The notes: generated from the sequence alone by a model not told the origin. Counted from the first letter of the stretch, positions 16,876 to 25,033 are shown. The stretch: DNA of 64,000 nt from UBA4416 sp048498515 (GCA_048498515.1 JBEHXV010000007.1:1-64000), one strand, 5' to 3'. Translations and numbers: made by a program.

Positions 16876-17543
16876 AAATACAGTTCGGCAAATTTAAGGT
16901 CGTATGGGTTGGTAATTTTTATATTCTCAGGGTTTCCTTCTACCAGGTAAATTTGTTCATCCATGCCTTCCATCACGGTAGCATCGTCGGTAAAAAAAGG
17001 AGAGTAGTTTTGCTCAAAGGCTTCTTTAATTTTTGATACAATGAAGCATTGCGGTGTTTGAACGATCTTGTAATCGTCCCTGCTGATGGCTTTATTAATG
17101 CCATTGGTCACCATACGCATACTTTCGTTTACCGGCGAAACCGGTATGGCATTTCCTTTTTTAGCGGCGGTTTCAAAACACCGCTTAATGGTTTCAACAC
17201 TTACAAAAGGCCGGGCGGCATCATGGATCCCAACAATGTCATTTTTATTAGCGATCGCGTTGAGCCCATTTTTCACAGAATGGAAACGTGTTTCGCCACC
17301 CACAACGGTTTGTATGTTTTTGTCAGGAAAATATTCGGCCAGCATAAAATTGGCATCGCTTAAATAATCCTTATGAACACAAACAATGATGTTGATGTAT
17401 TCGTCAAATTCAATGAACTTTTCGATGGTATGAATTAAAATGGGTTTGCCTTTTATTTCAATAAACTGCTTGGGGATATTGGATTGCATTCGGCTACCCG
17501 TACCTCCGGCCACGATGATGATGTTGTATTGTGAATGATTCAT
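16872..17543 (-). CDS. ispD: 2-C-methyl-D-erythritol 4-phosphate cytidylyltransferase
   Basis: 223 residues, typical length. Third step of the MEP isoprenoid pathway: MEP + CTP to CDP-ME. Signature motifs are all present: IIVAGGTGSRMQSNIPKQF (CTP binding), GGETRFHSVKNGL, GIHDAARPFV, VQTPQCF, FTDDATVMEG and EGNPENIKITNPYDL. Together with dxs at 30670 it shows the organism makes isoprenoids by the MEP route. Its end overlaps the polX start by four bases. Confidence 0.96.
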   Translation of the reverse strand: MNHSQYNIIIVAGGTGSRMQSNIPKQFIEIKGKPILIHTIEKFIEFDEYINIIVCVHKDYLSDANFMLAEYFPDKNIQTVVGGETRFHSVKNGLNAIANKNDIVGIHDAARPFVSVETIKRCFETAAKKGNAIPVSPVNESMRMVTNGINKAISRDDYKIVQTPQCFIVSKIKEAFEQNYSPFFTDDATVMEGMDEQIYLVEGNPENIKITNPYDLKFAELYL

Positions 17544-17599
17544 CTCTTGTTTTGTCTTTTAAGTCTCTTCTGTCAAACAGTCCCTTTAGTCTCTTGTCA

Positions 17600-18601
17600 T
17601 TAATAATTCTTTATCCGCTCAATGCTCAGGTCAATAGCCTTATATGTTTTATTAAAGAACTGGAAACGCTGTTTCTCGGCTATGCCGCTTATTAACGTCG
17701 ATTTTTTAATCAGGTTCTTCATCCAATGCTCAATTTCTTCACAAAACTGCTGGTTGCTGGTGGTTAGTGAGTTTAATGTGTTGAAGGAAATGTAGGAAAA
17801 TACGGTTCCGTTCAACGTTACATGAATGCAGTTGGTGCCTATAACAAGATCGCTGTTATATAAACTAAAAGCCGGGCTCTGTTTCTTATCACTCTTGGTT
17901 TCATGTTCGGCAAAACCCTGGATGGATTGCATCATTTTTTTCAATTCGTTTAACACGGTGATGGTATCTTCCTTTTCTTTAAAGGCTCCCGACTCAAAAT
18001 AATATTCTATTTGCTTAATAGTGGTTTGTATGGTTTCTTCTGTCCAGATCTCGGTACTTGCTGTTTGTAAATAAGTTTTATGAATATCGGCTGCAAGTTC
18101 AAGTTGCTTTAAAGGAATAACATCCCAATCGAACTTTTTGGTTTGGTATTCGGGAACATTTAATACCGAACGTTGCCAGTAAAATAATTTAAAGGCTGCT
18201 AATTTTTCGGAATAAAACGAATGAAAAATAGGGATCTCTTCGGCAGCATAAATAACCCTGGCATCCTCCATTTTTTCGATCCGCGTCAGCTGGTTGAGCA
18301 AGCCTGTAAGATAGGTTTCAAAATTTTCGGAAGAGTCGGTTAGCTTAATATAATTGCAGGTCACTGAATCGCCTTTGTTGGAAAATACAGAATCTATCGA
18401 AATGCGGTAATGCTTGCAAATCTTATAGGTTTCGTCCAGGCTAAGTTCGGTTTCATTCCGCAACCGGCGGTAGGCGCTATCGTTGCTTATTTTTAAAAGG
18501 TCGGCAATGTCGTCTACTAACGAAACATTGGCGGGTACAACCTGCTTTAAGTGCTTAATAAACACCTCCTGCATGGCAAATTCGGGTTTTTTGCTGGCCA
18601 T
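17600..18601 (-). CDS. Helix-turn-helix (XRE-like) transcriptional regulator
   Basis: 333 residues. A DNA-binding HTH lies at ~30-70 (DDIADLLKISNDSAYRRLRNE then LSLDETYKICKHY), the xenobiotic-response-element style used by many Bacteroidota regulators. The ~250-residue C-terminal part is helical, with aromatic runs and no recognised effector motif; it may be an oligomerisation or ligand domain. It is divergent from the phospholipid cassette and the shared 221-bp region carries several TTGCAAAAA sites, so it is the obvious candidate regulator of that cassette and of itself (inference). Confidence 0.85.
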   Translation of the reverse strand: MASKKPEFAMQEVFIKHLKQVVPANVSLVDDIADLLKISNDSAYRRLRNETELSLDETYKICKHYRISIDSVFSNKGDSVTCNYIKLTDSSENFETYLTGLLNQLTRIEKMEDARVIYAAEEIPIFHSFYSEKLAAFKLFYWQRSVLNVPEYQTKKFDWDVIPLKQLELAADIHKTYLQTASTEIWTEETIQTTIKQIEYYFESGAFKEKEDTITVLNELKKMMQSIQGFAEHETKSDKKQSPAFSLYNSDLVIGTNCIHVTLNGTVFSYISFNTLNSLTTSNQQFCEEIEHWMKNLIKKSTLISGIAEKQRFQFFNKTYKAIDLSIERIKNY

Positions 18602-18822
18602 TTTGTATGGTAATTAATACTAATAAAAGTACTAATTATTTGCAAAAAATGCAAAAAACGACATTTGAACTATTATTTATTGCAAAAACCAAGCTTTAAA
18701 AGGGATCTTAAAATTAAGCAATTCTTGTTTTTTGCAAAAAAAGGAAAAGCCTGTCCGTTACGCCGTTTCATTTCGCTTTGGCTCCGATCTAATTTTGACC
18801 TATCATTTTAATCGTAGAAGTC
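18602..18822. promoter_or_regulatory. Divergent regulatory region with repeated TTGCAAAAA sites
   Basis: 221 bp between the HTH regulator and the lipoprotein gene. TTGCAAAAA-type sites appear at about 18640, 18649, 18680 and 18732; the last is the centre of a near-perfect palindrome TTTTTTGCAAAAAA. A direct repeat ACTAAT (18618 and 18631) with the centre AGTACT lies beside the regulator start. The spacing and repetition suggest operators; the sequence alone does not prove binding. Confidence 0.5.
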
Positions 18823-19503
18823 ATGAAAACTATCATTTATTTAGCCAGCCTTATTATCGTGTTAGGTTCCTGCTCAGGGAACAAATTTTTAAACAGGAAA
18901 TATACCTCGGGGAGATTTCTTGAACCAAAAAGGACCTTAAAACATAATACCATTTTTGCCGATACTGCAGTTAGGTATTCTTCTGTATCAGATCACATTG
19001 AATTAAAGAAAACATCAGGGAGCTTGGATAACTATACTGAGAAAGAGATCATCCCTTCAGAAATAGCATCTGCAATTAAAAAGGACAGCATCTTTATCAG
19101 GATCAAAAGAGGTAAAGATCAAAAAACCGTTAAAAAGAATGACCTTGACCATGATGTAATCACTGTTATCAATAAAAAGGGATTGGTTGTTTCGCAAAAA
19201 ACACAGCCTCATGCAAGCTTAAATCCTGAGACCAAGAACGATCCCGTCTTTAAACAGATCAAATCAATGAGCACCATTGCCCTGGCTTTTTGCTGGGTGC
19301 CGGTTCTGGGGTTGATCGTAGCCCTTAAACTTAAAAAAAGGCTCAGAAAATATAAAGCGGCGAACCCAACCGAAGACCTTCATAAATATTCGGCAAGAAC
19401 AACCCTGGCCGTTACCATCTCCACTATTATGAGCTCTCTTGTGATTGGATTTATAATTGGTTTTCTCATCATTCTCTCCTTCGTTTTATTACTGAGCCTA
19501 TAA
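18823..19503 (+). CDS. Lipoprotein with C-terminal transmembrane segments
   Basis: 226 residues. Lipobox LGSC places the acylated Cys at residue 17. A polar domain (18-145, rich in Lys/Asp/Thr) is followed by two hydrophobic segments, ~147-163 (STIALAFCWVPVLGLIVAL) and ~199-224. That is unusual for a lipoprotein and would give an inner-membrane-anchored hairpin. No family recognised. It is first in the operon that includes the YnbA/YnbB-like enzymes, 17-26 bp from the next gene, so it may be an accessory membrane component of the pathway. Confidence 0.75.
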   Translation: MKTIIYLASLIIVLGSCSGNKFLNRKYTSGRFLEPKRTLKHNTIFADTAVRYSSVSDHIELKKTSGSLDNYTEKEIIPSEIASAIKKDSIFIRIKRGKDQKTVKKNDLDHDVITVINKKGLVVSQKTQPHASLNPETKNDPVFKQIKSMSTIALAFCWVPVLGLIVALKLKKRLRKYKAANPTEDLHKYSARTTLAVTISTIMSSLVIGFIIGFLIILSFVLLLSL

Positions 19504-19529
19504 TTTATTAACCTCTAAAAATGACTATT

Positions 19530-20210
19530 ATGAAAACAGTATTAAACCTTGTGTTATTCTTCATCGCTTTCGAGATGGGCGCACAGGATACAATTTATTT
19601 CAGAAACAACTCAGCGGTAGCGGCAAAGATCAGTGAAATTGGTGTCGAAGAAATTAAATACAAACGTTTTGATAATCCGGAAGGTCCTTCCTATATCAAC
19701 GCTAAAAGCGAGATTACTAAAATAAAATATTCCAACGGGGCAATAGATACGATTACCTATGTTTCATCAAAAGCGGATGTAGCCATAGCAGATACCGCGT
19801 CTCATAAAAATGATCTCCGGTTAATTGGAACGAAGCTTTACTATGGCAACCAGGCTGTGGGACAAATGAAAGCACGGTTTTTATTAAAGAACAAGGTCTT
19901 GTCCCCAAACCAGGCTTCGGTTATAAAGGAAATGATAAGCATGAAACGCAAGCAACATGGCTATAATGCTTTGGGCACAGGCTTGTTTGTTACCGGTTTT
20001 GCCGTACCGGCTGTGGTGAGCATTGGGGTATTGTTTGAGGACAATGCAGATGCCAACAAAAATGCTGTTAATGAAATTGTGGCCGGCGCTATTACAGGTG
20101 CCTTATTCAGAATTGCAGGCCACGTGGTTGTAAAGATCACTAAAAACAAAAGCAAGGCACGCCAACTCGCTTTTCTAAAAAAATATGGACAAAATGAACC
20201 CATTTACTAA
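19530..20210 (+). CDS. Secreted protein of unknown function
   Basis: 226 residues from the ATG at 19530 (MKTVLNLVLFFIAFEMGAQ, a signal peptide); an ATG three codons earlier is also in frame. The N-terminal part reads DTIYFRNNSAVAAKISEIGVEEIKYKRFDNPEGPSY, a pattern common in Bacteroidota envelope proteins in which a short beta domain senses or transmits. Two hydrophobic stretches follow (GTGLFVTGFAVPAVVSIGVLF and NEIVAGAITGALFRIAGHVVV) before a basic tail. I do not recognise the family. Confidence 0.7.
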   Translation: MKTVLNLVLFFIAFEMGAQDTIYFRNNSAVAAKISEIGVEEIKYKRFDNPEGPSYINAKSEITKIKYSNGAIDTITYVSSKADVAIADTASHKNDLRLIGTKLYYGNQAVGQMKARFLLKNKVLSPNQASVIKEMISMKRKQHGYNALGTGLFVTGFAVPAVVSIGVLFEDNADANKNAVNEIVAGAITGALFRIAGHVVVKITKNKSKARQLAFLKKYGQNEPIY

Positions 20211-20245
20211 ATCAATCTTAACCTAATAACTAAAAATCAAATATC

Positions 20246-20350
20246 ATGAAAACATCCATCAACCTTAAAAGAGTATTGCACGTCATTATTGTTGTTACAG
20301 TAAATCATAAGTTCTATCGCTATTACAAAAAACATTGTCAGGAACATTAA
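20246..20350 (+). CDS. Possible micro-ORF (34 aa)
   Basis: ATG at 20246 in a 286-bp gap, reading MKTSINLKRVLHVIIVVTV then a basic His/Tyr tail to TAA at 20350. It follows the same ATGAAAA start context as its neighbours, 35 bp after the previous stop. It may be a small membrane peptide or the remnant of a gene truncated by mutation. Coding evidence is weak: hydrophobic centre and start context only. Confidence 0.3.
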   Translation: MKTSINLKRVLHVIIVVTVNHKFYRYYKKHCQEH

Positions 20351-20426
20351 ACACCTGTATGGGCTTGAGGCCGCAGGTAATGGTGTGACTTGTTTTTTTG
20401 ACATGATCCAGTAAACTATAAATACC

Positions 20427-20492
20427 ATGAAAAAACAAATCATTCATTACCAGCTGTTTCTCCTGCTTTTAGTATTAACCATTAAAAAATAA
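20427..20492 (+). CDS. Possible micro-ORF (21 aa) just before the YnbA-like gene
   Basis: ATG at 20427 encodes a 21-residue peptide with hydrophobic core LFLLLLVLT and a basic KK end, stopping 4 bp before the next ATG (20497). Signal-peptide-like; could be a leader peptide, a small membrane protein or a decayed gene. Not independently supported. Confidence 0.25.
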   Translation: MKKQIIHYQLFLLLLVLTIKK

Positions 20493-20496
20493 ACCT

Positions 20497-21093
20497 ATGA
20501 TCTCCGTTTATCAGCTCAAGCCAAAATTTCAGCAATTGCTCGTGCCTGTTTTAAAATGCCTGCACCAGCAACAAATTACGGCCAATAAAATTACCATTGC
20601 CGCCATGTTTTGGTCGGCCATTTTGGGAGCATTGTTGTTTCTGTCGCCTGGGCATCCTGTATACCTGGTTGCTGTGGCCTTTGGCTTGTTAGTACGAATG
20701 GCTTTGAACGCCCTTGATGGCATGATGGCCCGAACCTATAACCAGCAAAGCAAACTCGGGGAAGTGCTGAACGAGTTTGGCGATGTAGTTTCGGACACCC
20801 TTATTTTTTGCGGCTTGTTTGGCTTTTCGTTTTCAAATAAAGCGCTCGTCTTGGCATTCATTGTACTATCTGTTATGAATGAATTTGCGGGTGTTATGGC
20901 AAAATTAATTTCAGGTACGCGCCGCTACGATGGACCAATGGGTAAAAGCGACAGGGCTTTACTCATTGGTATGTGGTGCATTCTTTATTTTGTTTTTCCT
21001 GCTGTAAAGAACTCTTTTAATCCTGTTTTCATCATTGCCATTTTGTTGTTAGTCCTTAGCACTTATAAACGCATATCAAACGCTTTAAACTAA
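20497..21093 (+). CDS. YnbA-like CDP-alcohol phosphatidyltransferase family protein
   Basis: 198 residues, strongly hydrophobic, about six membrane helices. It carries the family core NALDGMMAR followed by GEVLNEFGD, but the first and third Asp of the canonical D-x2-DG-x2-AR-xn-G-x3-D-x3-D are Asn here. The N-terminus (YQLKPKFQQLLVP..ITANKIT) and the tail (GPMGKSDRALLIG) match my recollection of E. coli YnbA. Predicted role: phospholipid head-group transfer from a CDP-lipid at the inner membrane; the product is unknown. It is immediately followed by a CdsA-like and a PlsC-like gene, a conserved partnership. Confidence 0.85.
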   Translation: MISVYQLKPKFQQLLVPVLKCLHQQQITANKITIAAMFWSAILGALLFLSPGHPVYLVAVAFGLLVRMALNALDGMMARTYNQQSKLGEVLNEFGDVVSDTLIFCGLFGFSFSNKALVLAFIVLSVMNEFAGVMAKLISGTRRYDGPMGKSDRALLIGMWCILYFVFPAVKNSFNPVFIIAILLLVLSTYKRISNALN

Positions 21094-21098
21094 ACCAT

Positions 21099-22022
21099 AT
21101 GTATACTTTGTTTAACCATATTGACCCAAGGATGCTTTCATTCATCCTCATCGTATTTTCTGTCCTGTCGTTTGCAAGCATCTTGTTTTTTGTGTGGGAA
21201 AAATTAAAACCTACGGCAAAATTAAGTGAACTGAAAACGCGTTGCCGCTCCTGGTGGATCATGGCTACTGTATTTTTAATTGCCACCGTGTTTAGTACAA
21301 AAGTATCTTACATTGCCTTTGCCTTATTATCGTTTGTGGCTTTGCGTGAGCTTTTCTCAATCCTTCATTTGCGTCACTCCGACAGAAGTGCCATGCTGCT
21401 GTGTTACCTGGCAATTCCGGTTCAGTATTTTTTCACCTACCAGGGTTACCTTATTGCCAGCCTGGTGTTTATACCTGTTTTTATGTTTGTGGTATTGCCA
21501 TTCAGGCTGGTTATTGTTGGACAAACGGAAGGCATCATTCAATCCATGGCTATTATTCCCGGCGCTTTAATGATTGCCCTGTTTGGCTTAAGCCATATGG
21601 GTTTACTATTATCGTTGCCGGGAGGAAGATCTTTGTTATTTTTTCTTGTTTTTGTAACAGAGATGAATGATGTCTTCCAGTTCATATGGGGTAAGCTTTT
21701 AGGGAAACATAAAATTTTGCCAAGTGTAAGCCCCAATAAAACCTGGGAAGGATTTATTGGCGGTGTTTTAACGACCACAGCTTTGGGAATTACATTACGG
21801 TTCTTAACACCGTGTTCCATTCCGCAAATTGCGCTTGTTAGTTTTTTAACCGCCAATGCCGGCTTTATTGGCGATGTTATCATCAGTTCCGTAAAAAGAG
21901 ACCTGCAACTCAAAGATACTTCCACCGCTATTCCGGGTCATGGCGGGGTGCTTGACAGGGTAGACTCGCTGGTTGTAGCAGCCCCTGTATTTTTTCACAT
22001 CATTTATTACATCACTAAATAA
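21099..22022 (+). CDS. YnbB-like phosphatidate cytidylyltransferase (CdsA paralog)
   Basis: 307 residues, many membrane helices. The CdsA signature is present: SSVKRDLQLKDTSTAIPG then HGGVLDRVDS, preceded by SPNKTWEGFIGGV. The enzyme should make a CDP-lipid from a phosphatidic acid-like substrate. It begins 5 bp after the YnbA-like gene. As a second-type CdsA beside a YnbA-like enzyme it resembles the E. coli ynbA-ynbB pair (from memory). Probably an accessory pathway beside the housekeeping cdsA, which is not in this window. Confidence 0.9.
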   Translation: MYTLFNHIDPRMLSFILIVFSVLSFASILFFVWEKLKPTAKLSELKTRCRSWWIMATVFLIATVFSTKVSYIAFALLSFVALRELFSILHLRHSDRSAMLLCYLAIPVQYFFTYQGYLIASLVFIPVFMFVVLPFRLVIVGQTEGIIQSMAIIPGALMIALFGLSHMGLLLSLPGGRSLLFFLVFVTEMNDVFQFIWGKLLGKHKILPSVSPNKTWEGFIGGVLTTTALGITLRFLTPCSIPQIALVSFLTANAGFIGDVIISSVKRDLQLKDTSTAIPGHGGVLDRVDSLVVAAPVFFHIIYYITK

Positions 22023-22029
22023 AAAAATC

Positions 22030-22659
22030 ATGAGACAATTATTTTTAAATATCATTTACAAAGGCATCGTCCCTTTTATTTTAAAACCCTTAACCGGCGT
22101 AAAGTACAAGCACAGCGAAGTGTTAACCGAAGCAAAGCAATTCATCATTATTGCCAATCATAACAGCCACATTGATACCCTGGCCTTAATGAGCGCTATG
22201 CCAAAACATAAAATTACCGAGATAAAGCCGGTGGCAGCAAGCGATTACTTTGGTAAAAATAAAATAAGAGGTTTTTTAACCAAAGCGTTCACCAACGCGT
22301 TACTCATTCCGCGAAGCTGCGCCTTGAGGAACAAGGAAAAAAATCCCTTCGCCATTATGATGAAAGCCATCAACGAAGGTCAGTCGCTCATTATTTACCC
22401 CGAAGGTTCAAGAGGTAAAGCCAACGAAATGCAGGAATTTAAGAATGGTATTGGACATGTCCTTTTAAAATACCCGCACCTGGCCTACATACCCACCTAT
22501 ATTGAAAACACCGGCCATGTGTTGCCAAAAGACCGCATCATACCAATGCCCTTTAATTGCAAAGTTGTATTCGGCGATCTGCATTATTGCAAAGGAACAA
22601 ATGCCAGAGAAGTGGTGACCAATATGTTTAATGAGGTGTGCGAATTAAAAGCCGCCTGA
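22030..22659 (+). CDS. 1-acyl-sn-glycerol-3-phosphate acyltransferase family protein (PlsC-like)
   Basis: 209 residues. The H-x4-D catalytic motif is NHNSHIDTLAL, and the acceptor-binding motif is YPEGSRGKANEM. A helix near the N-terminus may be membrane-associated. Transfers an acyl group to lysophosphatidic acid or a similar lysolipid. Placed 7 bp after the CdsA-like gene, so the trio could take a lysolipid to an acylated, CDP-activated and head-group-modified lipid in order. Confidence 0.9.
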   Translation: MRQLFLNIIYKGIVPFILKPLTGVKYKHSEVLTEAKQFIIIANHNSHIDTLALMSAMPKHKITEIKPVAASDYFGKNKIRGFLTKAFTNALLIPRSCALRNKEKNPFAIMMKAINEGQSLIIYPEGSRGKANEMQEFKNGIGHVLLKYPHLAYIPTYIENTGHVLPKDRIIPMPFNCKVVFGDLHYCKGTNAREVVTNMFNEVCELKAA

Positions 22660-22671
22660 TCTAATGCCTGT

Positions 22672-22788
22672 TGTCAGTTCGAGCGTTTTTGTCTGTCTCT
22701 TACAAAAAACGTATCGAGAACTGTTCGTCATCTTCACTTCTCGATACTCATCCCGATCCCATCGGGATGAGTATCGAGAAGTGACAGT
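22672..22788. repeat. Dispersed inverted-repeat element (family TGTCAnTTCGAG) with long hairpin
   Basis: The gap after the PlsC-like gene begins TTGTCAGTTCGAGCG and ends in CGAGAAGTGACAG, the outer arms of an element also found at 33146-33216 and 53771-53874. Inside lies a perfect 24-bp inverted repeat, 22734-22757 against 22761-22784, with a 3-nt loop. The hairpin contains no gene and lacks a clear T-run, so it is unlikely to be a simple terminator. Confidence 0.8.
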
Positions 22789-22837
22789 ACTCAGTGTAAA
22801 CTTCTAATTGAAAATATAAACCTTAAAACGAAAGATT

Positions 22838-23971
22838 ATGAAATCATTATTTAAACCGCTCATGGTAGCGGCAGCAACGGTGCTATGTGTAAATGCAAAC
22901 GCTCAAAACAGTCTTGTAACGAAACAAAAACCATCGCTCACGATCTTGTCCATTGATATTGCGGGTTTCAAAACCGACCCGCAACAAATGGGAAACCTTG
23001 TTCGTACGGAGTTGGAGAAGCTCGATACCTTTGAGGTCATGGACCGTTACGATGTGGCTTACATGGTGGAAAAAAATAAGCTCAGCATTAATAATTGTTA
23101 TGGCAAGCTTTGTCTTACCGAAATAGGTGAGACCATACACTCCGATAAAATGCTGAGCGGAAGTATTGAGCTCTATCCAAAATCCATCATCTATACCTTA
23201 AGATTAATTGATGTAAAAACAAAATCAATTGAAAAAACAACGGTCATGGAGTACCTCAACCTGCCCGAAGAGCTCCAGGCATTCACATCCGTAGCTGTTC
23301 GTACCATGTTTGGCCGGCCGGTTGATGCGAACCTGTTGTCGAAACTGACACAGCGCAATGGTTTTGACAATGCGATTAACAATCCTAAAAAAGACCGGCT
23401 AAGGCTTGATGGACCACGTTTGGGCTTTGTAACCTATACCGGCAACATTGCCAACATTTTGCAGCAGGATAAATCGGTTGGCGGTTTTGAAGCGGTGCCT
23501 TTAATGTTCCAGTTTGGTTACCAGTTTGAAAAGCAGTACCTCAACGAAGGAAAGATTCAGGCCTTATTCGAATTTATACCCATGATTACCGGCGTTGACC
23601 AGGGTTATTTTATTCCGGGCTTTACGCTGTTACACGGTTTAAGAAGCAATGTCAATGGTTGGGAATTTGCCCTTGGGCCAACCATTAACCTGTCGCCTAA
23701 AGCACATGGGTATTACGATGAATCCAACACCTGGCATCGTGAATCGGACTGGACCAATGACCCGGCAAATGAGAATGTGAAAAATCCATACGAGGTCAAA
23801 GAGCGTTTGGATAGCCGTGGCGATTATGCCATTCAAACCGGTTTCGTTCTGGCTTTTGGCCGCACCTTCAGGTCGGGTAAATTGAATTTACCGGTCAACG
23901 CTTATGTTATTCCCAACAGGGATGGGTTCAGGATTGGGGCATCGCTGGGCTTTAATGCAAAAAATAAATAA
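22838..23971 (+). CDS. Secreted CsgG/TolB-N-like protein with C-terminal beta-barrel-like domain
   Basis: 377 residues, signal peptide ending ANAQ (residue 23). Residues 30-160 follow the pattern of CsgG/TolB N-terminal domains: a hydrophobic strand (LTILSIDIAGF), a conserved-helix step, LEKLDTFEVMDRYDV, the DKMLSGSIEL strand and LRLIDVKTKSIEKTTV. The rest has alternating aromatic strands (QFGYQFEKQYL, YFIPGFTLLHGL, WEFALGPTINL, FVLAFGRTF, FRIGASLGF) suggesting an outer-membrane barrel. Probably a periplasmic/outer-membrane assembly or sensing protein; it may belong to the phospholipid locus (same strand). Confidence 0.7.
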   Translation: MKSLFKPLMVAAATVLCVNANAQNSLVTKQKPSLTILSIDIAGFKTDPQQMGNLVRTELEKLDTFEVMDRYDVAYMVEKNKLSINNCYGKLCLTEIGETIHSDKMLSGSIELYPKSIIYTLRLIDVKTKSIEKTTVMEYLNLPEELQAFTSVAVRTMFGRPVDANLLSKLTQRNGFDNAINNPKKDRLRLDGPRLGFVTYTGNIANILQQDKSVGGFEAVPLMFQFGYQFEKQYLNEGKIQALFEFIPMITGVDQGYFIPGFTLLHGLRSNVNGWEFALGPTINLSPKAHGYYDESNTWHRESDWTNDPANENVKNPYEVKERLDSRGDYAIQTGFVLAFGRTFRSGKLNLPVNAYVIPNRDGFRIGASLGFNAKNK

Positions 23972-23973
23972 GT

Positions 23974-24336
23974 ATGAAACGTTTTTTCAAATCATATAAA
24001 ATAATCATAAGTTGTTTTTTTGCAGTGCTGTTCTTTAGCAGGTGCATTTATGTTGGCGCATTAATGATGTCGGTAGAAACACGGACAACAACGGGTAAAT
24101 GGAAAACAGGTAACTATAAAACCCGTATTCAAAAGCGGGCAGGCTGGGCAGGACCCTATTGCTATTATTGCAGGGTAAAAGAAAAGAGGTTGGGAGGCCT
24201 TTATTACCGCAAAATTGTTAATGATCCCTTTTCAAAAGGAGTTTACTCGGGATGCACTATTAAATTTTCGTTGCATAAAACAGATACCATTGCAGTTAAT
24301 GTATGTCAGCAAAACACCTCACTCATTAAATACTAA
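23974..24336 (+). CDS. Small membrane-anchored protein of unknown function
   Basis: 120 residues. The N-terminus KRFFKSYKIIISCFFAVLFFSRC is a hydrophobic helix or uncleaved signal. The rest is basic with scattered Cys (YCYYCRVKEKRLGG, SGCTIKF, VNVCQQ) that may form disulfides. It starts 2 bp after the preceding stop and ends 5 bp before the next start, so it is embedded in the operon. No family recognised. Confidence 0.7.
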   Translation: MKRFFKSYKIIISCFFAVLFFSRCIYVGALMMSVETRTTTGKWKTGNYKTRIQKRAGWAGPYCYYCRVKEKRLGGLYYRKIVNDPFSKGVYSGCTIKFSLHKTDTIAVNVCQQNTSLIKY

Positions 24337-24341
24337 TATTC

Positions 24342-24953
24342 ATGAAAACAAAACTCCTTCATAAAATTCCCGAAGCCTTGCTTTATTCGCGCTTGCTTGT
24401 TTCGGTACTGATTATTATACTTTCATTTAGCAAAGTACCTTCTTACATCATTGTAGCCTTGAGCATTTATGCCATTGTGAGCGATGTGCTGGATGGAATC
24501 ATTGCCCGTAAACTAAACATATCTACCGAAGAGATGCGAAGGCTCGATACAAAGATTGATACCGTGTTTTGGTTTAGTTGTTTGTTTTATGTGTGCATCA
24601 ACCGCCCCTTGTTTTTAAAAACGCATCTTCTGCAATTATTTATCCTGGTATTTTCCGAGCTGCTCATTATTGCGTTGGGAGCTATAAAGTTCCAGGAACG
24701 TGTTTCTTATCACACTATTTTATCCAAATGCTGGGCCCTGTGTTTACTATGGTTTTTTATCGACCTCACACTTCATCCGTCGGCTCCTGTTAGTTTTGCT
24801 TTTAGTTTTTGGTATGGCCTCCTTGTTCAATCTGAGATTGTACTTATTATCATCATCTTAAAGCAAAACCATACCGATGTTCCCTTTGTTTGGCAGGCCC
24901 TGAGGCTGCGAAAAGGGCTCTCCTGCCATAGAAACAGGCTTTTTAACGGCTAA
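24342..24953 (+). CDS. CDP-alcohol phosphatidyltransferase family protein
   Basis: 203 residues, multi-helix membrane protein. The head-group transfer motif is DVLDGIIARKLNIS followed by LDTKIDTVFW: all four Asp are kept, but the Gly between them is replaced (EEM). Expected activity: exchange of CMP from a CDP-lipid for an alcohol. It is the second family member in this operon and differs clearly from the YnbA-like gene. The two may act in sequence or on different alcohols. Confidence 0.85.
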   Translation: MKTKLLHKIPEALLYSRLLVSVLIIILSFSKVPSYIIVALSIYAIVSDVLDGIIARKLNISTEEMRRLDTKIDTVFWFSCLFYVCINRPLFLKTHLLQLFILVFSELLIIALGAIKFQERVSYHTILSKCWALCLLWFFIDLTLHPSAPVSFAFSFWYGLLVQSEIVLIIIILKQNHTDVPFVWQALRLRKGLSCHRNRLFNG

Positions 24954-24992
24954 AAACCGCCCTATTTAACTAACAAATAAGTGTTTACAAGT

Positions 24993-25025
24993 AAACCTAA
25001 AGTTTAAAAACTTTAGGTTTTTTTT
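24993..25025 (+). terminator. Rho-independent terminator ending the phospholipid operon
   Basis: A perfect 13-bp stem (AAACCTAAAGTTT at 24993-25005, AAACTTTAGGTTT at 25008-25020) with a 2-nt loop and eight T following. It separates the phospholipid operon from the barrel/SPOR operon. Confidence 0.9.
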
Positions 25026-25033
25026 GATTTAGT

